A stretch of DNA of 64,000 nucleotides from an uncultured Phascolarctobacterium sp. (GTDB lineage Bacteria > Bacillota > Negativicutes > Acidaminococcales > Acidaminococcaceae), in NCBI RefSeq assembly GCF_934190775.1, contig NZ_CAKPTG010000002.1, positions 138,423 to 202,422 of the forward strand, given 5' to 3'. A program made the position numbers and the translations under genes. Position 1 is the stretch's first letter. Each line of letters starts with the position of its first letter. The notes under the pieces are model-generated. The model had not been told where the DNA came from. It was given only the letters and a program-made list of their open reading frames with translations, and made no database searches. Positions 17,712 to 26,413 of the stretch are shown piece after piece.

Positions 17712-18176
17712 ATGAATCAAGTTGAAGAATTAGTGAAGGTTGTAGCAGAGGCTCAGGCCGACAAAGGAAATGTTGTTATTGTTACCGGCAAACCGGGCAG
17801 TGGCAAAAGCAAAGTGCTGCGTGAAGCTGCAGAATCTCAAAAATGGACCTATGTTGACTGCCGTATGCTGATCAGTGAGGAATTCCTGGCAATTCCGGCT
17901 GCTGACAGAGGCTTGTATGCTCCGGATATGTTTGCGGACATTCTGGCAAGCTATAATGCTGATGTTATCATTCTTGACAGACTGCAGACCTTGTTTGTAC
18001 CTGTATTCCACATCAATACCGACAGTCTGATGCGTAAACTGAGCAAAAAGTTTACCATCGTAACCGCATGGCCAGGATACATTGATAACGGTAACCTGTG
18101 CTATGACAAATTTGACGGTACCGAAGCTATCCGTATCAGCCCCGATGGCTTTAAGATCTGGAACGTAGAAGGTTAA
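17712..18176 (+). CDS. Orphan BrxF-like P-loop NTPase
   Basis: 154 residues from ATG 17712 (GAGGAGG 8 nt upstream; the in-frame GTG at 17691 is before the ribosome-binding site). Walker A GKPGSGKS at 26-33, VDCRMLISEEFLAIPAADRG at about 47-66, Walker B-like ADVIILDRLQTLF, and VTAWPGYIDNGNLCY near the end. From memory this order of motifs and the length match BrxF of type 3 BREX phage-defence systems, whose role is undefined. No other BREX gene (brxC, pglZ, brxA, methylase, brxHII) lies nearby: sigH is upstream and pfkA downstream. Confidence 0.72.
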   Translation: MNQVEELVKVVAEAQADKGNVVIVTGKPGSGKSKVLREAAESQKWTYVDCRMLISEEFLAIPAADRGLYAPDMFADILASYNADVIILDRLQTLFVPVFHINTDSLMRKLSKKFTIVTAWPGYIDNGNLCYDKFDGTEAIRISPDGFKIWNVEG

Positions 18177-18199
18177 TAGTTAATAAGCGGAGGCTTGAT

Positions 18200-19294
18200 A
18201 TGGAGCAGAAAAAACGTCGCTTTGCTGTTTTGACCGGCGGAGGTGACTGCCCGGGATTAAACGCTGTAATCCGTGCAGTCGTAAAAACCTTCCTGCAGAA
18301 CGATTGTGAGGTTTATGGCGTACTCAATGGCTTTAACGGTCTGATAAACGATAATCTCAAATTAATGGATTATGCTGCAGTATCCGGCATTTTGCCGCGT
18401 GGCGGAACAATTTTAGGCACTACGAACCGTGATAATCCCTTCCATTTTGCTGTTGAAGAAAATGGTGAGCTTGTATATAAGGATATGCGCGAAAAGGTAG
18501 TTGAAAACCTGCGCAAATACGATATAGAGGCCTTGGTTGTTATCGGCGGCGACGGTAGCTTGAATATTGGTGCTGAGCTGGCGCGTGAATGCGATATTAA
18601 GGTTGTTGGTGTGCCTAAGACTATTGATAACGATTTGCCCTGCACAGAGCGGACATTCGGCTTTGATACTGCTATGGCTATGGCTACCGAAGCGCTTGAC
18701 AGACTGCATACTACAGCCGAATCACATCACCGTGTTATGGTGTTGGAGGTTATGGGCCGTTATGCCGGCTGGATTGCTTTGCACAGTGGTATTGCCGGCG
18801 GTGCGGACGTTATTTTGCTACCGGAAATTCCTTATAAGCTGGAACCGGTGATTGCTAAGATTCAGGCACGTAAAGCTGCCGGCAAGAATTTCAGTATTGT
18901 TGTTGTTGCCGAAGGCGCACGCCCTGAGGGTGGCGAGATGTCAATCGCACGTATGGTCGAGGGCAGCTTTGAGCCAATCCGCCTTGGCGGTGCAGGCGAA
19001 AAGGTGGCGCAGGCCATTGAAGAGCAGACAGGCATCGAATCACGCTGTACCGTATTAGGTTATCTGCAGCGTGGCGGTTCGCCTACAGCGTTTGACCGTG
19101 TGCTGTCAACGCGTTACGGTGTGGCAGCAGCAGAGGCTTGCCTGAGACGTGAATATAATGTTATGGTTTCACTGTACCATGATCAGATTGTTACCGTCTT
19201 TATTCAAAAGGCAGCATCCAAACCGCGTCAGGTTCCTGTAGACAGCGAAATCATTCGCACAGGACGCCAGCTGGGATTGTGCTTTGGCGATTAA
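18200..19294 (+). CDS. pfkA: 6-phosphofructokinase (PfkA family)
   Basis: 364 residues. LTGGGDCPGLNAVIRAVV binds the phosphoryl donor; IGGDGS (about 115-120) has Gly where PPi-dependent enzymes have Asp, pointing to ATP; PKTIDNDL has Lys in the position typical of PPi-type and actinobacterial group III enzymes. The MGRYAGWIAL and GYLQRGGSP motifs are present. So it is a mixed-signature PFK, probably ATP-using. Own ribosome-binding site, 23 bp after the BrxF-like gene. Confidence 0.93.
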   Translation: MEQKKRRFAVLTGGGDCPGLNAVIRAVVKTFLQNDCEVYGVLNGFNGLINDNLKLMDYAAVSGILPRGGTILGTTNRDNPFHFAVEENGELVYKDMREKVVENLRKYDIEALVVIGGDGSLNIGAELARECDIKVVGVPKTIDNDLPCTERTFGFDTAMAMATEALDRLHTTAESHHRVMVLEVMGRYAGWIALHSGIAGGADVILLPEIPYKLEPVIAKIQARKAAGKNFSIVVVAEGARPEGGEMSIARMVEGSFEPIRLGGAGEKVAQAIEEQTGIESRCTVLGYLQRGGSPTAFDRVLSTRYGVAAAEACLRREYNVMVSLYHDQIVTVFIQKAASKPRQVPVDSEIIRTGRQLGLCFGD

Positions 19295-19346
19295 TTTAAA
19301 CTTGATTAATAGATTTAACCCCAGATTAAGATAAGAATTTTATATT

Positions 19347-19381
19347 ACAGAGGATGGTGTTAGCACCATCCTCTGTTTTTT
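19347..19381 (+). terminator. Terminator after pfkA
   Basis: ACAGAGGATGGTG / TTAG / CACCATCCTCTGT, 13 perfect pairs, with T-run. Confidence 0.95.
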
Positions 19382-19432
19382 ATCTGGAAGCTTTAAGAAG
19401 TGTGAAAAATTTTAAAAAATAGTGAGATTTCA

Positions 19433-19461
19433 TTGCAGTTAAGCGTGATTCAGAGTATAAT
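19433..19461 (+). promoter_or_regulatory. Promoter for uppP
   Basis: TTGCAG at 19433-19438, 17-bp spacer, TATAAT at 19456-19461, 34 bp before uppP. Confidence 0.72.
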
Positions 19462-19495
19462 AAAAAGGCTTAGTGTTTGCGAAAGGGAGTAAATC

Positions 19496-20299
19496 ATGGA
19501 CTTAAATTTAATTGCTGTTATTGTGGGTATTGTCGAAGGTCTGACGGAATTTTTGCCGGTTTCTTCTACCGGTCATATGATTATTGTCGGTCACGTGTTG
19601 GGCTTTGAAGGCCAGCTGGCAGATGTTTTTGATGTGTTTGTACAGTTGGGTGCCATTTTATCTGTTGTTTTTATTTACAAAGAGCGCTTTGCCAGATTTT
19701 TTACTAAGGATGGTTGGGACATCAACAAAGGACTTTCTGTCTGGCACGTAGCTGCCGGTATCGTGCCTGTTATGCTGATAGCCTTCTTCCTCTATCACTA
19801 TATCAAGGAGTATCTGTTTTCTCCTTTTACAGTAGCAATTGGCCTTTTCTTAGGTGGCTTGCTGCTGATGTTTGCAGAATATAAGACTAAAGGCCGTGAG
19901 GCTGAGCTGGTGGATGATGTTGATAAAATCTCTATCCGTCAGGCAGTATGGGTTGGCATTTATCAATTCCTTTCCCTGTGGCCCGGGTTTTCCCGTAGCG
20001 GCAGTACGATTGCCGGCGGCCTGCTCGTTGGCCTGACGCGTAATGCTGCAGCAAACTACACCTTTTTGATTGCTGTGCCGCTGATGTTTGTAGCCTGCAT
20101 CTATGATTTGCTGAAAAATCTCAGCAGCCTTTCTGTTGGAGACCTGCAGGTGTTGGCAATTGGCTTTGTGGTTTCTTTTGTTGTTGCCTATGCTTCGGTG
20201 CTGTGGTTCCTGAAGTTCCTGCATAAGTATGATTTGACCAGTTTTGCTGTTTATCGTATTTTGCTCGCAGGCTTCACCTACTGGTATTTCTACATGTAA
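19496..20299 (+). CDS. uppP: Undecaprenyl-diphosphatase (BacA/UppP)
   Basis: 267 residues, about eight membrane segments. Active-site motifs GIVEGLTEFLPVSSTGH at 11-27 and PGFSRSGSTIAGGLLVGL at about 164-181 are intact. Dephosphorylates undecaprenyl diphosphate to recycle the cell-wall lipid carrier; can give bacitracin tolerance. Monocistronic, GAAAGGGAG before the ATG. Confidence 0.96.
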   Translation: MDLNLIAVIVGIVEGLTEFLPVSSTGHMIIVGHVLGFEGQLADVFDVFVQLGAILSVVFIYKERFARFFTKDGWDINKGLSVWHVAAGIVPVMLIAFFLYHYIKEYLFSPFTVAIGLFLGGLLLMFAEYKTKGREAELVDDVDKISIRQAVWVGIYQFLSLWPGFSRSGSTIAGGLLVGLTRNAAANYTFLIAVPLMFVACIYDLLKNLSSLSVGDLQVLAIGFVVSFVVAYASVLWFLKFLHKYDLTSFAVYRILLAGFTYWYFYM

Positions 20300-20330
20300 G
20301 CCTGCTCTAAAATCTTTGCTTGCGAAAGTA

Positions 20331-20359
20331 TTGACAAAACAGGCTTTATCCTTTATAAT
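20331..20359 (+). promoter_or_regulatory. Consensus promoter for tRNA-Thr
   Basis: TTGACA at 20331-20336, 17-bp spacer, TATAAT at 20354-20359; full consensus, 17 bp before the tRNA. Confidence 0.92.
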
Positions 20360-20375
20360 AATAAAAGAATTTTGT

Positions 20376-20451
20376 GCTGGCATAGCTCAATTGGCAGAGC
20401 AGCTGATTTGTAATCAGCAGGTTGTGGGTTCGATTCCTATTGCCAGCTCCA
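20376..20451 (+). tRNA. tRNA-Thr (anticodon TGT)
   Basis: 76-nt cloverleaf: acceptor GCTGGCA/TGCCAGC, anticodon stem GCTGA/TCAGC with loop TTTGTAA, T-loop TTCGATT, encoded CCA at 20449-20451. Reads ACA and ACG/ACU by wobble. Confidence 0.97.
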
Positions 20452-20461
20452 ATGAATTTTT

Positions 20462-20493
20462 CGCCGTTAGATGATTATCTGACGGCGTTTTTG
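20462..20493 (+). terminator. Terminator after tRNA-Thr
   Basis: CGCCGTTAGAT / ATCTGACGGCG stem (one wobble) with T-run. Confidence 0.88.
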
Positions 20494-20502
20494 TTTTTCC
20501 TG

Positions 20503-20544
20503 CAAAAAAATAACTGCTAATTCACAGCGAATTAGCAGTTATTT
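20503..20544 (-). terminator. Terminator of the symporter gene
   Basis: AAATAACTGCTAATTC / GAATTAGCAGTTATTT perfect stem (20508-20523 with 20529-20544), T-run on the minus strand, 10 bp after the stop of the gene at 20555. Confidence 0.93.
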
Positions 20545-20554
20545 GCTTTACAGC

Positions 20555-21838
20555 TTATTCTTCTTCAGCAATTTTTCCTTTGAGATCGTGGTCGGTCATT
20601 GCGCAAACGCAGGAGTCAGACCAAACGTTTTCGGCGGTTTCAACCATATCGATGATGGTATAAATCGGCAGGATGATACCCATGATACCGATAGGAGCGC
20701 CAATGCCGCTCATCAGAGACAGGGTGAGGAAGTAGCAGCCCATCGGTACGCCTGCGTTACCGACAGCAGCCAGTACGGATACCAGCAGCCAGGTAAGCAT
20801 GGTGGTCATGGACAGCTCAAAGCCTGCATTCTGCATAACGAAAATGGAAGTGATCAAAATGAAGGCAGCGCAGCCGTTCATGTTGATGGTGGTGCAGATA
20901 GGCAGTACAAAGCGGGAAACAGCTTTGTTAACCTTCATGTTTTGTTCAGCGGACGCCATGGTTACAGGCAGGGTGCCTGCGGAGCTCTTGGTGAACAGTG
21001 CAACAGCGACTGCCGGAGACATTTTCTTGAATACATCAATCGGGTTCAGGCCTCTTGCCAGCAGGAAGATAGGCAGAACGATGAAGAACTGAACACAGTT
21101 GCTGGCCATGATAACCAGAGTGTATTTGCCCAGAGCGCCAACGATTACGCCGGCTTCAATCTGTGCGGAAAGCTGACCTGCGAATGCCAGAATACCGAGA
21201 GGCAGTACGAACAGTAGCGCTTTAATAAGAGTGAACAGCAGCTCCTGGAAGCCTAATACTGCTTTCAGCAGAGCTTCTCTGTTTTCGGTTTTAGGCATAA
21301 ATGCCAGACCTAAACCCATAGCAGCAGCAATCAGCATTACGGAAAGCACGTTGCCTGCGAGGAACGGCTGCAGCATGTTGTTAGGAATAACATTTAAAAT
21401 GTGGTCATAGTAGCTTAACTTGCCAAGATTTTGCGGTACATTGGACATGCCGCTGCCGACAATTTCTGCCGGCAGGTTGCCGGGAGCTACCCAAAGATAG
21501 ATAGCAAGACCGATGCCTGCTGCACAAACAGTAGTCAAAAAGGTGTAAACTACGGCGTGAGCAAAAATCTGGCCGGTTTCTTTTTTGCTTCCCAAAGCAG
21601 CCAATGTGGTAATTACGGCTAAAGCAATGGTAGGTACGGCGATAAATTGGAAGAGGCGTGTATAAACGGTAGCGATGAAATTGAATAATTCATTCAGGGG
21701 TTTGATTCCCATATAACCGAGAACAGCACCGACTACAAGTGCGCCCATCCATAGAATAAATTGACTTTTGTTGTTTTGTGATTTGTTTTGATTTATCACT
21801 TTTTGTGCTAAATCCTTCACATCTGCATTTTGCTGCAT
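20555..21838 (-). CDS. Dicarboxylate/amino acid:cation symporter (DAACS family)
   Basis: 427 residues, eight-helix DAACS fold with two re-entrant loops. The Ser-rich motif KSSAGTLPVTMASAE stands near residue 280, the substrate-site TTINMNGCAAF near 315, and GNAGVPMGCYFLTL near 355. Members take up glutamate, aspartate, succinate/fumarate or serine/threonine with Na+ or H+. The substrate is not resolved. Strong own promoter and leader; GGAGGG before the ATG. Confidence 0.92.
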   Translation of the reverse strand: MQQNADVKDLAQKVINQNKSQNNKSQFILWMGALVVGAVLGYMGIKPLNELFNFIATVYTRLFQFIAVPTIALAVITTLAALGSKKETGQIFAHAVVYTFLTTVCAAGIGLAIYLWVAPGNLPAEIVGSGMSNVPQNLGKLSYYDHILNVIPNNMLQPFLAGNVLSVMLIAAAMGLGLAFMPKTENREALLKAVLGFQELLFTLIKALLFVLPLGILAFAGQLSAQIEAGVIVGALGKYTLVIMASNCVQFFIVLPIFLLARGLNPIDVFKKMSPAVAVALFTKSSAGTLPVTMASAEQNMKVNKAVSRFVLPICTTINMNGCAAFILITSIFVMQNAGFELSMTTMLTWLLVSVLAAVGNAGVPMGCYFLTLSLMSGIGAPIGIMGIILPIYTIIDMVETAENVWSDSCVCAMTDHDLKGKIAEEE

Positions 21839-21859
21839 TATATCCCTCCTAAAATAGGT

Positions 21860-21957
21860 GCTGTCAGATTTTTTAGAATTTCTGGCAGCTAATACTCCCT
21901 AGGTAGCCTTGCGACATACCTAAAGAATATTATAGCATTTTCTGAAAAATATGTAAA
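21860..21957 (-). promoter_or_regulatory. Promoter and structured leader of the symporter gene
   Basis: On the minus strand: TTTACA (21952-21957), 17-bp spacer, extended TGC-TATAAT (21929-21934). The leader then holds TAGGTA/TACCTA (21900-21922) and the inverted repeat GCTGTCAGA/TCTGGCAGC (21860-21889), just before the ribosome-binding site. The hairpins may be regulatory. Confidence 0.7.
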
Positions 21958-22216
21958 TGCCTCTTTAGTAGGCGGGAATATTAATTGAAGTTTAGCTTGT
22001 TTCGCTGTATTTCATCAATATTTATTGTAGAAAAGCATTTTGCATCAACACCACGCAGTATTCTTTAGTCAAAACAAGTCAGATGGGCGCTGCAATAGCA
22101 TTTTCATTGCATTTTCATGCCGTTTATGGTAATCTATAATATATTAAAAACGTATAATTTTTTACATAACTGCACTTCAAGCAGCATGTTTATTTTTGAA
22201 GGAGAGTGAAGGATTG
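21958..22216. other. Intergenic region with the guaA promoter
   Basis: No gene. TATAAT at 22135-22140 is a likely guaA -10, with only a poor -35 (TTTTCA at 22112). I looked for a purine-type aptamer before guaA and did not find its conserved loops. 21960-22100 shows nothing I can support. Confidence 0.4.
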
Positions 22217-23770
22217 ATGCAAAACAATGCAAAAGAAATGGTGCTCGTAATTGACTTTGGCGGGCAGTACAACCAGTTAATCGCCAGACGCGTACGTGAA
22301 AGCGGCGTGTACTGCGAAATCGTATCCTATAAGCATAGCCTGGAAGCAATTAAGGCTAAAAATCCGAAGGGTATTATTTTTACCGGCGGTCCTAACAGCG
22401 CTTATCTGGAGGATTCTCCTACTATTGATCCGGAAATCTATACCTGGGGCGTTCCTGTTCTTGGTATTTGCTACGGCAGCCAGCTGATGATGCATATGCT
22501 CGGCGGTCATGTATGCGTAGCTCCTGAGCGCGAATACGGCAAAACCGTTGTTGACCTCGACACCACCAGCCCGATGTTCGCCGGCCTTTCCGAGAAGAAT
22601 GTTTGCTGGATGAGCCATAATGATTATATCGAAACCGCAGCTCCCGGCTTCAAGATTGTTGCCAGCACTCCGAACTGCCCGGTTGCTGCTGCAGAGGATG
22701 AAGCACGCAAATTATATTGCGTTCAATTCCATCCCGAGGTTCTGCATACCGAAAACGGCACCAAGATGCTGAGCAACTTCGTTTACAATGTTTGCGGCTG
22801 TGCAGGTACCTGGAAAATGGATTCCTTCGTAGAGCAGACGGTTGCCGAGCTGAAAGAAAGAATCGGCGATGGCAAGGTTCTGTGCGCACTGTCCGGCGGT
22901 GTTGATTCCAGCGTTTGTGCCGCTATGCTGGCTAAGGCTATCGGCAAGCAGCTGACCTGCGTATTTGTAGACCACGGTCTGCTGCGCAAAAACGAGCGTG
23001 AAGAGGTTTGCGCTGTTTTCGGTGAAGGTGGTCAGTTCGATATCAACTTTATCTGCGTTGACGCACGCGAACGCTTCTACGGCAAGCTGGCAGGCGTAAC
23101 TGCTCCGGAAGGCAAACGTAAAATTATCGGCGAAGAATTCATTCGCGTATTTGAAGAAGAAGCTAAGAAAATCGGTGCGGTTGACTATCTGGCACAGGGC
23201 ACCATTTATCCTGACGTTGTAGAAAGCGGCCTCGGCGGCGAATCTGCAACTATTAAGAGTCATCATAATGTTGGCGGTCTGCCTGATTTTGTCGATTTCA
23301 AGGAAATCGTTGAGCCTCTGCGTGATCTGTTCAAGGACGAGGTTCGTCAATCCGGTCGTGAGCTGGGTCTGCCTGAAAATCTGGTAGCACGTCAGCCGTT
23401 CCCGGGCCCCGGTCTGGCAATCCGTATCATCGGCGATGTAACTCCGGAAAAGGTTGCTATCGTACAAGATGCAGATGCAATTTATCGTGAAGAGGTAGAC
23501 AAGCTGCCGATGAGCGAGCGTCCGAGCCAGTACTTTGCAGCTCTGACCAATATGCGCAGCGTAGGCGTTATGGGTGACGAGCGTACCTATGATTATGCTA
23601 TCGCTCTGCGTGCGGTAACTACTACCGACTTCATGACTGCAGAAGTAACCATGCTGCCGCCGGCAACTATTACTACTGCTGCTAACCGTATTGTCAATGA
23701 GGTTAAGCATATCAACCGCGTACTCTTTGACTATACCACCAAACCGCCTGCTACTATTGAGTTCGAATAA
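22217..23770 (+). CDS. guaA: GMP synthase (glutamine-hydrolysing)
   Basis: 517 residues from ATG 22217 (TTG 22214 also possible). N-terminal class I glutaminase with GICYGSQLM (catalytic Cys85), FHPEV His/Glu; then the ATP-pyrophosphatase P-loop SGGVDSS near 225, and the C-terminal dimerisation domain ending KPPATIEFE. Converts XMP to GMP. Single gene with terminator. Confidence 0.97.
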   Translation: MQNNAKEMVLVIDFGGQYNQLIARRVRESGVYCEIVSYKHSLEAIKAKNPKGIIFTGGPNSAYLEDSPTIDPEIYTWGVPVLGICYGSQLMMHMLGGHVCVAPEREYGKTVVDLDTTSPMFAGLSEKNVCWMSHNDYIETAAPGFKIVASTPNCPVAAAEDEARKLYCVQFHPEVLHTENGTKMLSNFVYNVCGCAGTWKMDSFVEQTVAELKERIGDGKVLCALSGGVDSSVCAAMLAKAIGKQLTCVFVDHGLLRKNEREEVCAVFGEGGQFDINFICVDARERFYGKLAGVTAPEGKRKIIGEEFIRVFEEEAKKIGAVDYLAQGTIYPDVVESGLGGESATIKSHHNVGGLPDFVDFKEIVEPLRDLFKDEVRQSGRELGLPENLVARQPFPGPGLAIRIIGDVTPEKVAIVQDADAIYREEVDKLPMSERPSQYFAALTNMRSVGVMGDERTYDYAIALRAVTTTDFMTAEVTMLPPATITTAANRIVNEVKHINRVLFDYTTKPPATIEFE

Positions 23771-23798
23771 TTTCTGATACATTACAATAGTAAAAACT

Positions 23799-23842
23799 AA
23801 TCCCTTAGCTGTGAGTAGAACACACATAGCTAAGGGATTTTT
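23799..23842 (+). terminator. Terminator after guaA
   Basis: AATCCCTTAGCT / AGCTAAGGGATT, 12 perfect pairs around a 17-nt loop, with T-run. Confidence 0.92.
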
Positions 23843-23994
23843 GCGTCTGTATATATTTATGCGCTGGCCATATTTTGCTTTTTGTTTTACAATAATATCA
23901 AGTGATGCATAATTATTGCTCAAAAGGAAAAACTTTTCGAAGAGGCTGCAGCTAAAATTATTATAAGTATGTGCAAAGCAAGGGAGGACGAAAA

Positions 23995-24747
23995 ATGTCA
24001 GATATAATGGAGGTTTATTATTTCAGTCCCACGGGAGGAACGAAAAAGATAAGCGATATTTTTGCCGCTGCCATAGGCAAAGATGTAGTGTGGCATGATT
24101 TGGGAGATAAGCAAACGCCGACGAAGCAGCCGCAGGGTGAGCTGATTATTGTTGCAGCGCCCGTATTTGCCGGACGAATTCCTTCTGTCGTGCGTGAAAA
24201 AATAAAAACGCTTGCCGGTAAGGGGAAGAAGGCCGTAGCTATTGCAGTTTACGGCAACAGAGCCTATGAAGATGCTTTGCTGGAGATGAATGATATTCTG
24301 ATTCAAGGCGGCTTTACGGTAATAGCATCTGCAGCCTTTGTGGCGCAGCATTCTATTGTACCGGAGGTTGGCGCAGGCAGACCGGATGCGGAGGATATAA
24401 AAGAAATCCGTACATTTGCCGAAGCAGTGAAGAACAGTACTTCCGCAGAAAATGTTCATGTTCCCGGTAATCGTCCCTATAAGCCGGAGATGAATGTAGC
24501 GGCAGCGCCGCTTTCTTTGCCAACGTGTACAGCGTGCGGCGCATGCGCAAAAATCTGCCCGACAGATGCTATTGCGATTGTGGACGGCAAGATGGCTACG
24601 GATGCAGCAAAATGTATTCTTTGCATGGCCTGTATTCATGCGTGTCCTAAGCAGGCAAGAATGCTTCCGCCTCCCTTGCAGCAGAAAACAGATAATATGC
24701 TTGCTGCATTCAAGGCTGTCAGAAACAAGAATGAAACCTTTTTCTAA
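23995..24747 (+). CDS. EFR1-type flavodoxin / 2[4Fe-4S] ferredoxin fusion protein
   Basis: 250 residues from ATG 23995 (GGGAGG upstream). N-terminal flavodoxin-like domain with FMN loop FSPTGGTKK (9-17) and VYGNRAYEDAL; C-terminal bacterial ferredoxin with CTACGACAKICP and CILCMACIHACP, enough for two [4Fe-4S] clusters. Such proteins shuttle electrons in anaerobes; partners unknown. Monocistronic. Confidence 0.9.
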   Translation: MSDIMEVYYFSPTGGTKKISDIFAAAIGKDVVWHDLGDKQTPTKQPQGELIIVAAPVFAGRIPSVVREKIKTLAGKGKKAVAIAVYGNRAYEDALLEMNDILIQGGFTVIASAAFVAQHSIVPEVGAGRPDAEDIKEIRTFAEAVKNSTSAENVHVPGNRPYKPEMNVAAAPLSLPTCTACGACAKICPTDAIAIVDGKMATDAAKCILCMACIHACPKQARMLPPPLQQKTDNMLAAFKAVRNKNETFF

Positions 24748-24804
24748 GAGCTTTTGCTTAGATGCGCTTTAATGTATTTTTAACATACAGAAATGCCGTT
24801 GCTT

Positions 24805-24838
24805 TTGCCAGCAGGCGCAATTTATGCTACAATATAAT
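24805..24838 (+). promoter_or_regulatory. Promoter for rng
   Basis: TTGCCA at 24805-24810, 17-bp spacer, TACAAT at 24828-24833, with an overlapping TATAAT at 24833-24838. Confidence 0.65.
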
Positions 24839-24868
24839 ATCATGATTATTTAAGAGCGGAGAGTAGCG

Positions 24869-26284
24869 ATGATAGCTAAAATAATTATAAGCGCCAACGA
24901 AGACGAAACCCGTATGGGGTTGCTGGAAAACGGAATATTGATGGAATATCTGGTAGAGCGCAAGGAAGAGCAGCATCTTGTAGGCAGTGTGTTCAAGGGA
25001 AAGGTCTGCAATGTAGTCCGTGGCATACAGGCCGCTTTTGTTGATATCGGTCTGGAACAAAACGCTTTTCTGTATTTAGGTAATAAAAAGGACGTTACTG
25101 AAGGCCAAAGCCTGATAGTGCAGATATCTAAGGATGCACGCGGTACTAAAGGTCCTACCGCTAACCGCGAAATTACCTTGCCCGGACGCTATGTTGTACT
25201 GCTGCCGCAGGCGGATTATGTGGGCATTTCACGTAAGATTACCGATAAGGAGGAGCGCGAGCGTCTGAATACGATTTGCGAGGGTGTGCGTCCTGCCGGC
25301 ATGGGTATTGTGGTGCGCACGGCGGCGACCGGTGTTGCGCGTGAGCTTCTGGAGCGCGACGTGCAGGAGCTGGCGGCTGACTGGAAGGTGCTGGCGGCAC
25401 GTGAGCGTGTAGCGAAGGCTCCCTGTCTGTTGAGGCGTGAGCTTGATCTGCCTATCCGTATTGTGCGCGATTATCTGCGTCCGGAGCTGACGGAAATCGT
25501 GATTGATAATCTGCCTATTTATAAGCGTGTGGAAGAGCTGTTGGCCGAGATGCCGCAGGCACAGGATATCAGGGTAACGTTGTATCAGGGTTTGGAGGAT
25601 ATCTTTGAATATCATAAGCAGGGAGAAGCAGTTGCCAGCATCAGCGACAGACAGGTGACTCTGCCGAGCGGCGGTTATCTTGTTATCGATCACACCGAGG
25701 CTATGACTGTTATTGACGTCAACAGCGGCAAGTTCAGCGGTCGCGAAAATCTGGAAGAAACGATTATGCAGATTAACCGCGAGGCAGCGCTGGAGATTGC
25801 GCGTCAGCTGCGTTTGCGTGATATTGGTGGCATTATCGTAGTAGATTTTATTGATATGCATACCGATAATCACAAGAGAGAGATTATGAATTCGCTGCAG
25901 CAGGCGCTGAAGGGTGATAAAATGCATCCAAAGGTGCAGGATATCACGGTACTGAATCTGGTGGAGATTACCAGAAAAAAATCGCGTCAGAATTTATCAA
26001 GCGTATTATATACACCTTGCCCGGTATGCAACGGCAGCGGACGTGTGCAGAGCAGAGAAAATCTTTCTTTGGAAATTAAGCGTCGCCTGCGTACTTTGCT
26101 GAAGCGCCGCAGCAGCTCAAAGAATCTTTTGATTACTGCTAATCCATGGCTGGCAGAGTGGCTTGTGAGCAAGGATTTGCGTGCTTGGGAAAGAGAATTG
26201 GCCTGCACCCTGAAGGTTGAGGCAGATGCTTCCCTGCATGTAGAAAGTTTTATGATTTTAGATAACAGCGGTGTTGACAAATAG
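24869..26284 (+). CDS. rng: Ribonuclease G (RNase E/G family)
   Basis: 471 residues. S1-like domain at about 33-115 (GSVFKGKVCNVVRGIQAAFV), the catalytic DNase I-like core with Asp in VIDVNSGKF (about 290) and VVDFIDM (about 330), and the zinc-link CPVCNGSGR near 386. Endonuclease of rRNA maturation and mRNA decay. It precedes rplU as in many Firmicutes. Confidence 0.94.
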   Translation: MIAKIIISANEDETRMGLLENGILMEYLVERKEEQHLVGSVFKGKVCNVVRGIQAAFVDIGLEQNAFLYLGNKKDVTEGQSLIVQISKDARGTKGPTANREITLPGRYVVLLPQADYVGISRKITDKEERERLNTICEGVRPAGMGIVVRTAATGVARELLERDVQELAADWKVLAARERVAKAPCLLRRELDLPIRIVRDYLRPELTEIVIDNLPIYKRVEELLAEMPQAQDIRVTLYQGLEDIFEYHKQGEAVASISDRQVTLPSGGYLVIDHTEAMTVIDVNSGKFSGRENLEETIMQINREAALEIARQLRLRDIGGIIVVDFIDMHTDNHKREIMNSLQQALKGDKMHPKVQDITVLNLVEITRKKSRQNLSSVLYTPCPVCNGSGRVQSRENLSLEIKRRLRTLLKRRSSSKNLLITANPWLAEWLVSKDLRAWERELACTLKVEADASLHVESFMILDNSGVDK

Positions 26285-26302
26285 CAGACATTAAGGTAAA
26301 AT
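26274..26302 (+). promoter_or_regulatory. Promoter for the rplU operon
   Basis: TTGACA at 26274-26279, 17-bp spacer, TAAAAT at 26297-26302; lies over the end of rng. Confidence 0.8.
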
Positions 26303-26308
26303 ATTCCA

Positions 26309-26408
26309 GTATGGACTGATTTGGTCCGTCCCCAACCGCGCAGAGAGGTTCTGAAAATCCCTGGCGTCAGGGTACCGTATTTGGCGAGTCTATCATTAAG
26401 GGAGGTGC
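26309..26408 (+). ncRNA. L21 leader RNA (ribosomal protein leader)
   Basis: About 100 nt between promoter and rplU with short pairs GGACTGATTTGGTCC, CCCTGGCGTCAGGG and a GGTACCG element, in the place and size of the known L21 leader of Firmicutes that lets L21 control its operon. Family membership is judged by position and look, not by a covariance search. Confidence 0.65.
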
Positions 26409-26413
26409 AATAG

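Noticed and set aside
17712..18176. Complete BREX or other named defence island around the BrxF-like gene
   Set aside because: Neighbours are sigH and pfkA; no methylase, PglZ, BrxC or helicase is present.
20543..21217. 224-codon open frame on the plus strand
   Set aside because: Antisense to the DAACS symporter; polar, repetitive product without family features.
22081..22216. Purine riboswitch before guaA
   Set aside because: The conserved loop sequences of the aptamer are absent in the short leader.
22712..23923. 403-codon open frame on the minus strand
   Set aside because: Antisense to guaA; no motif or ribosome-binding site.
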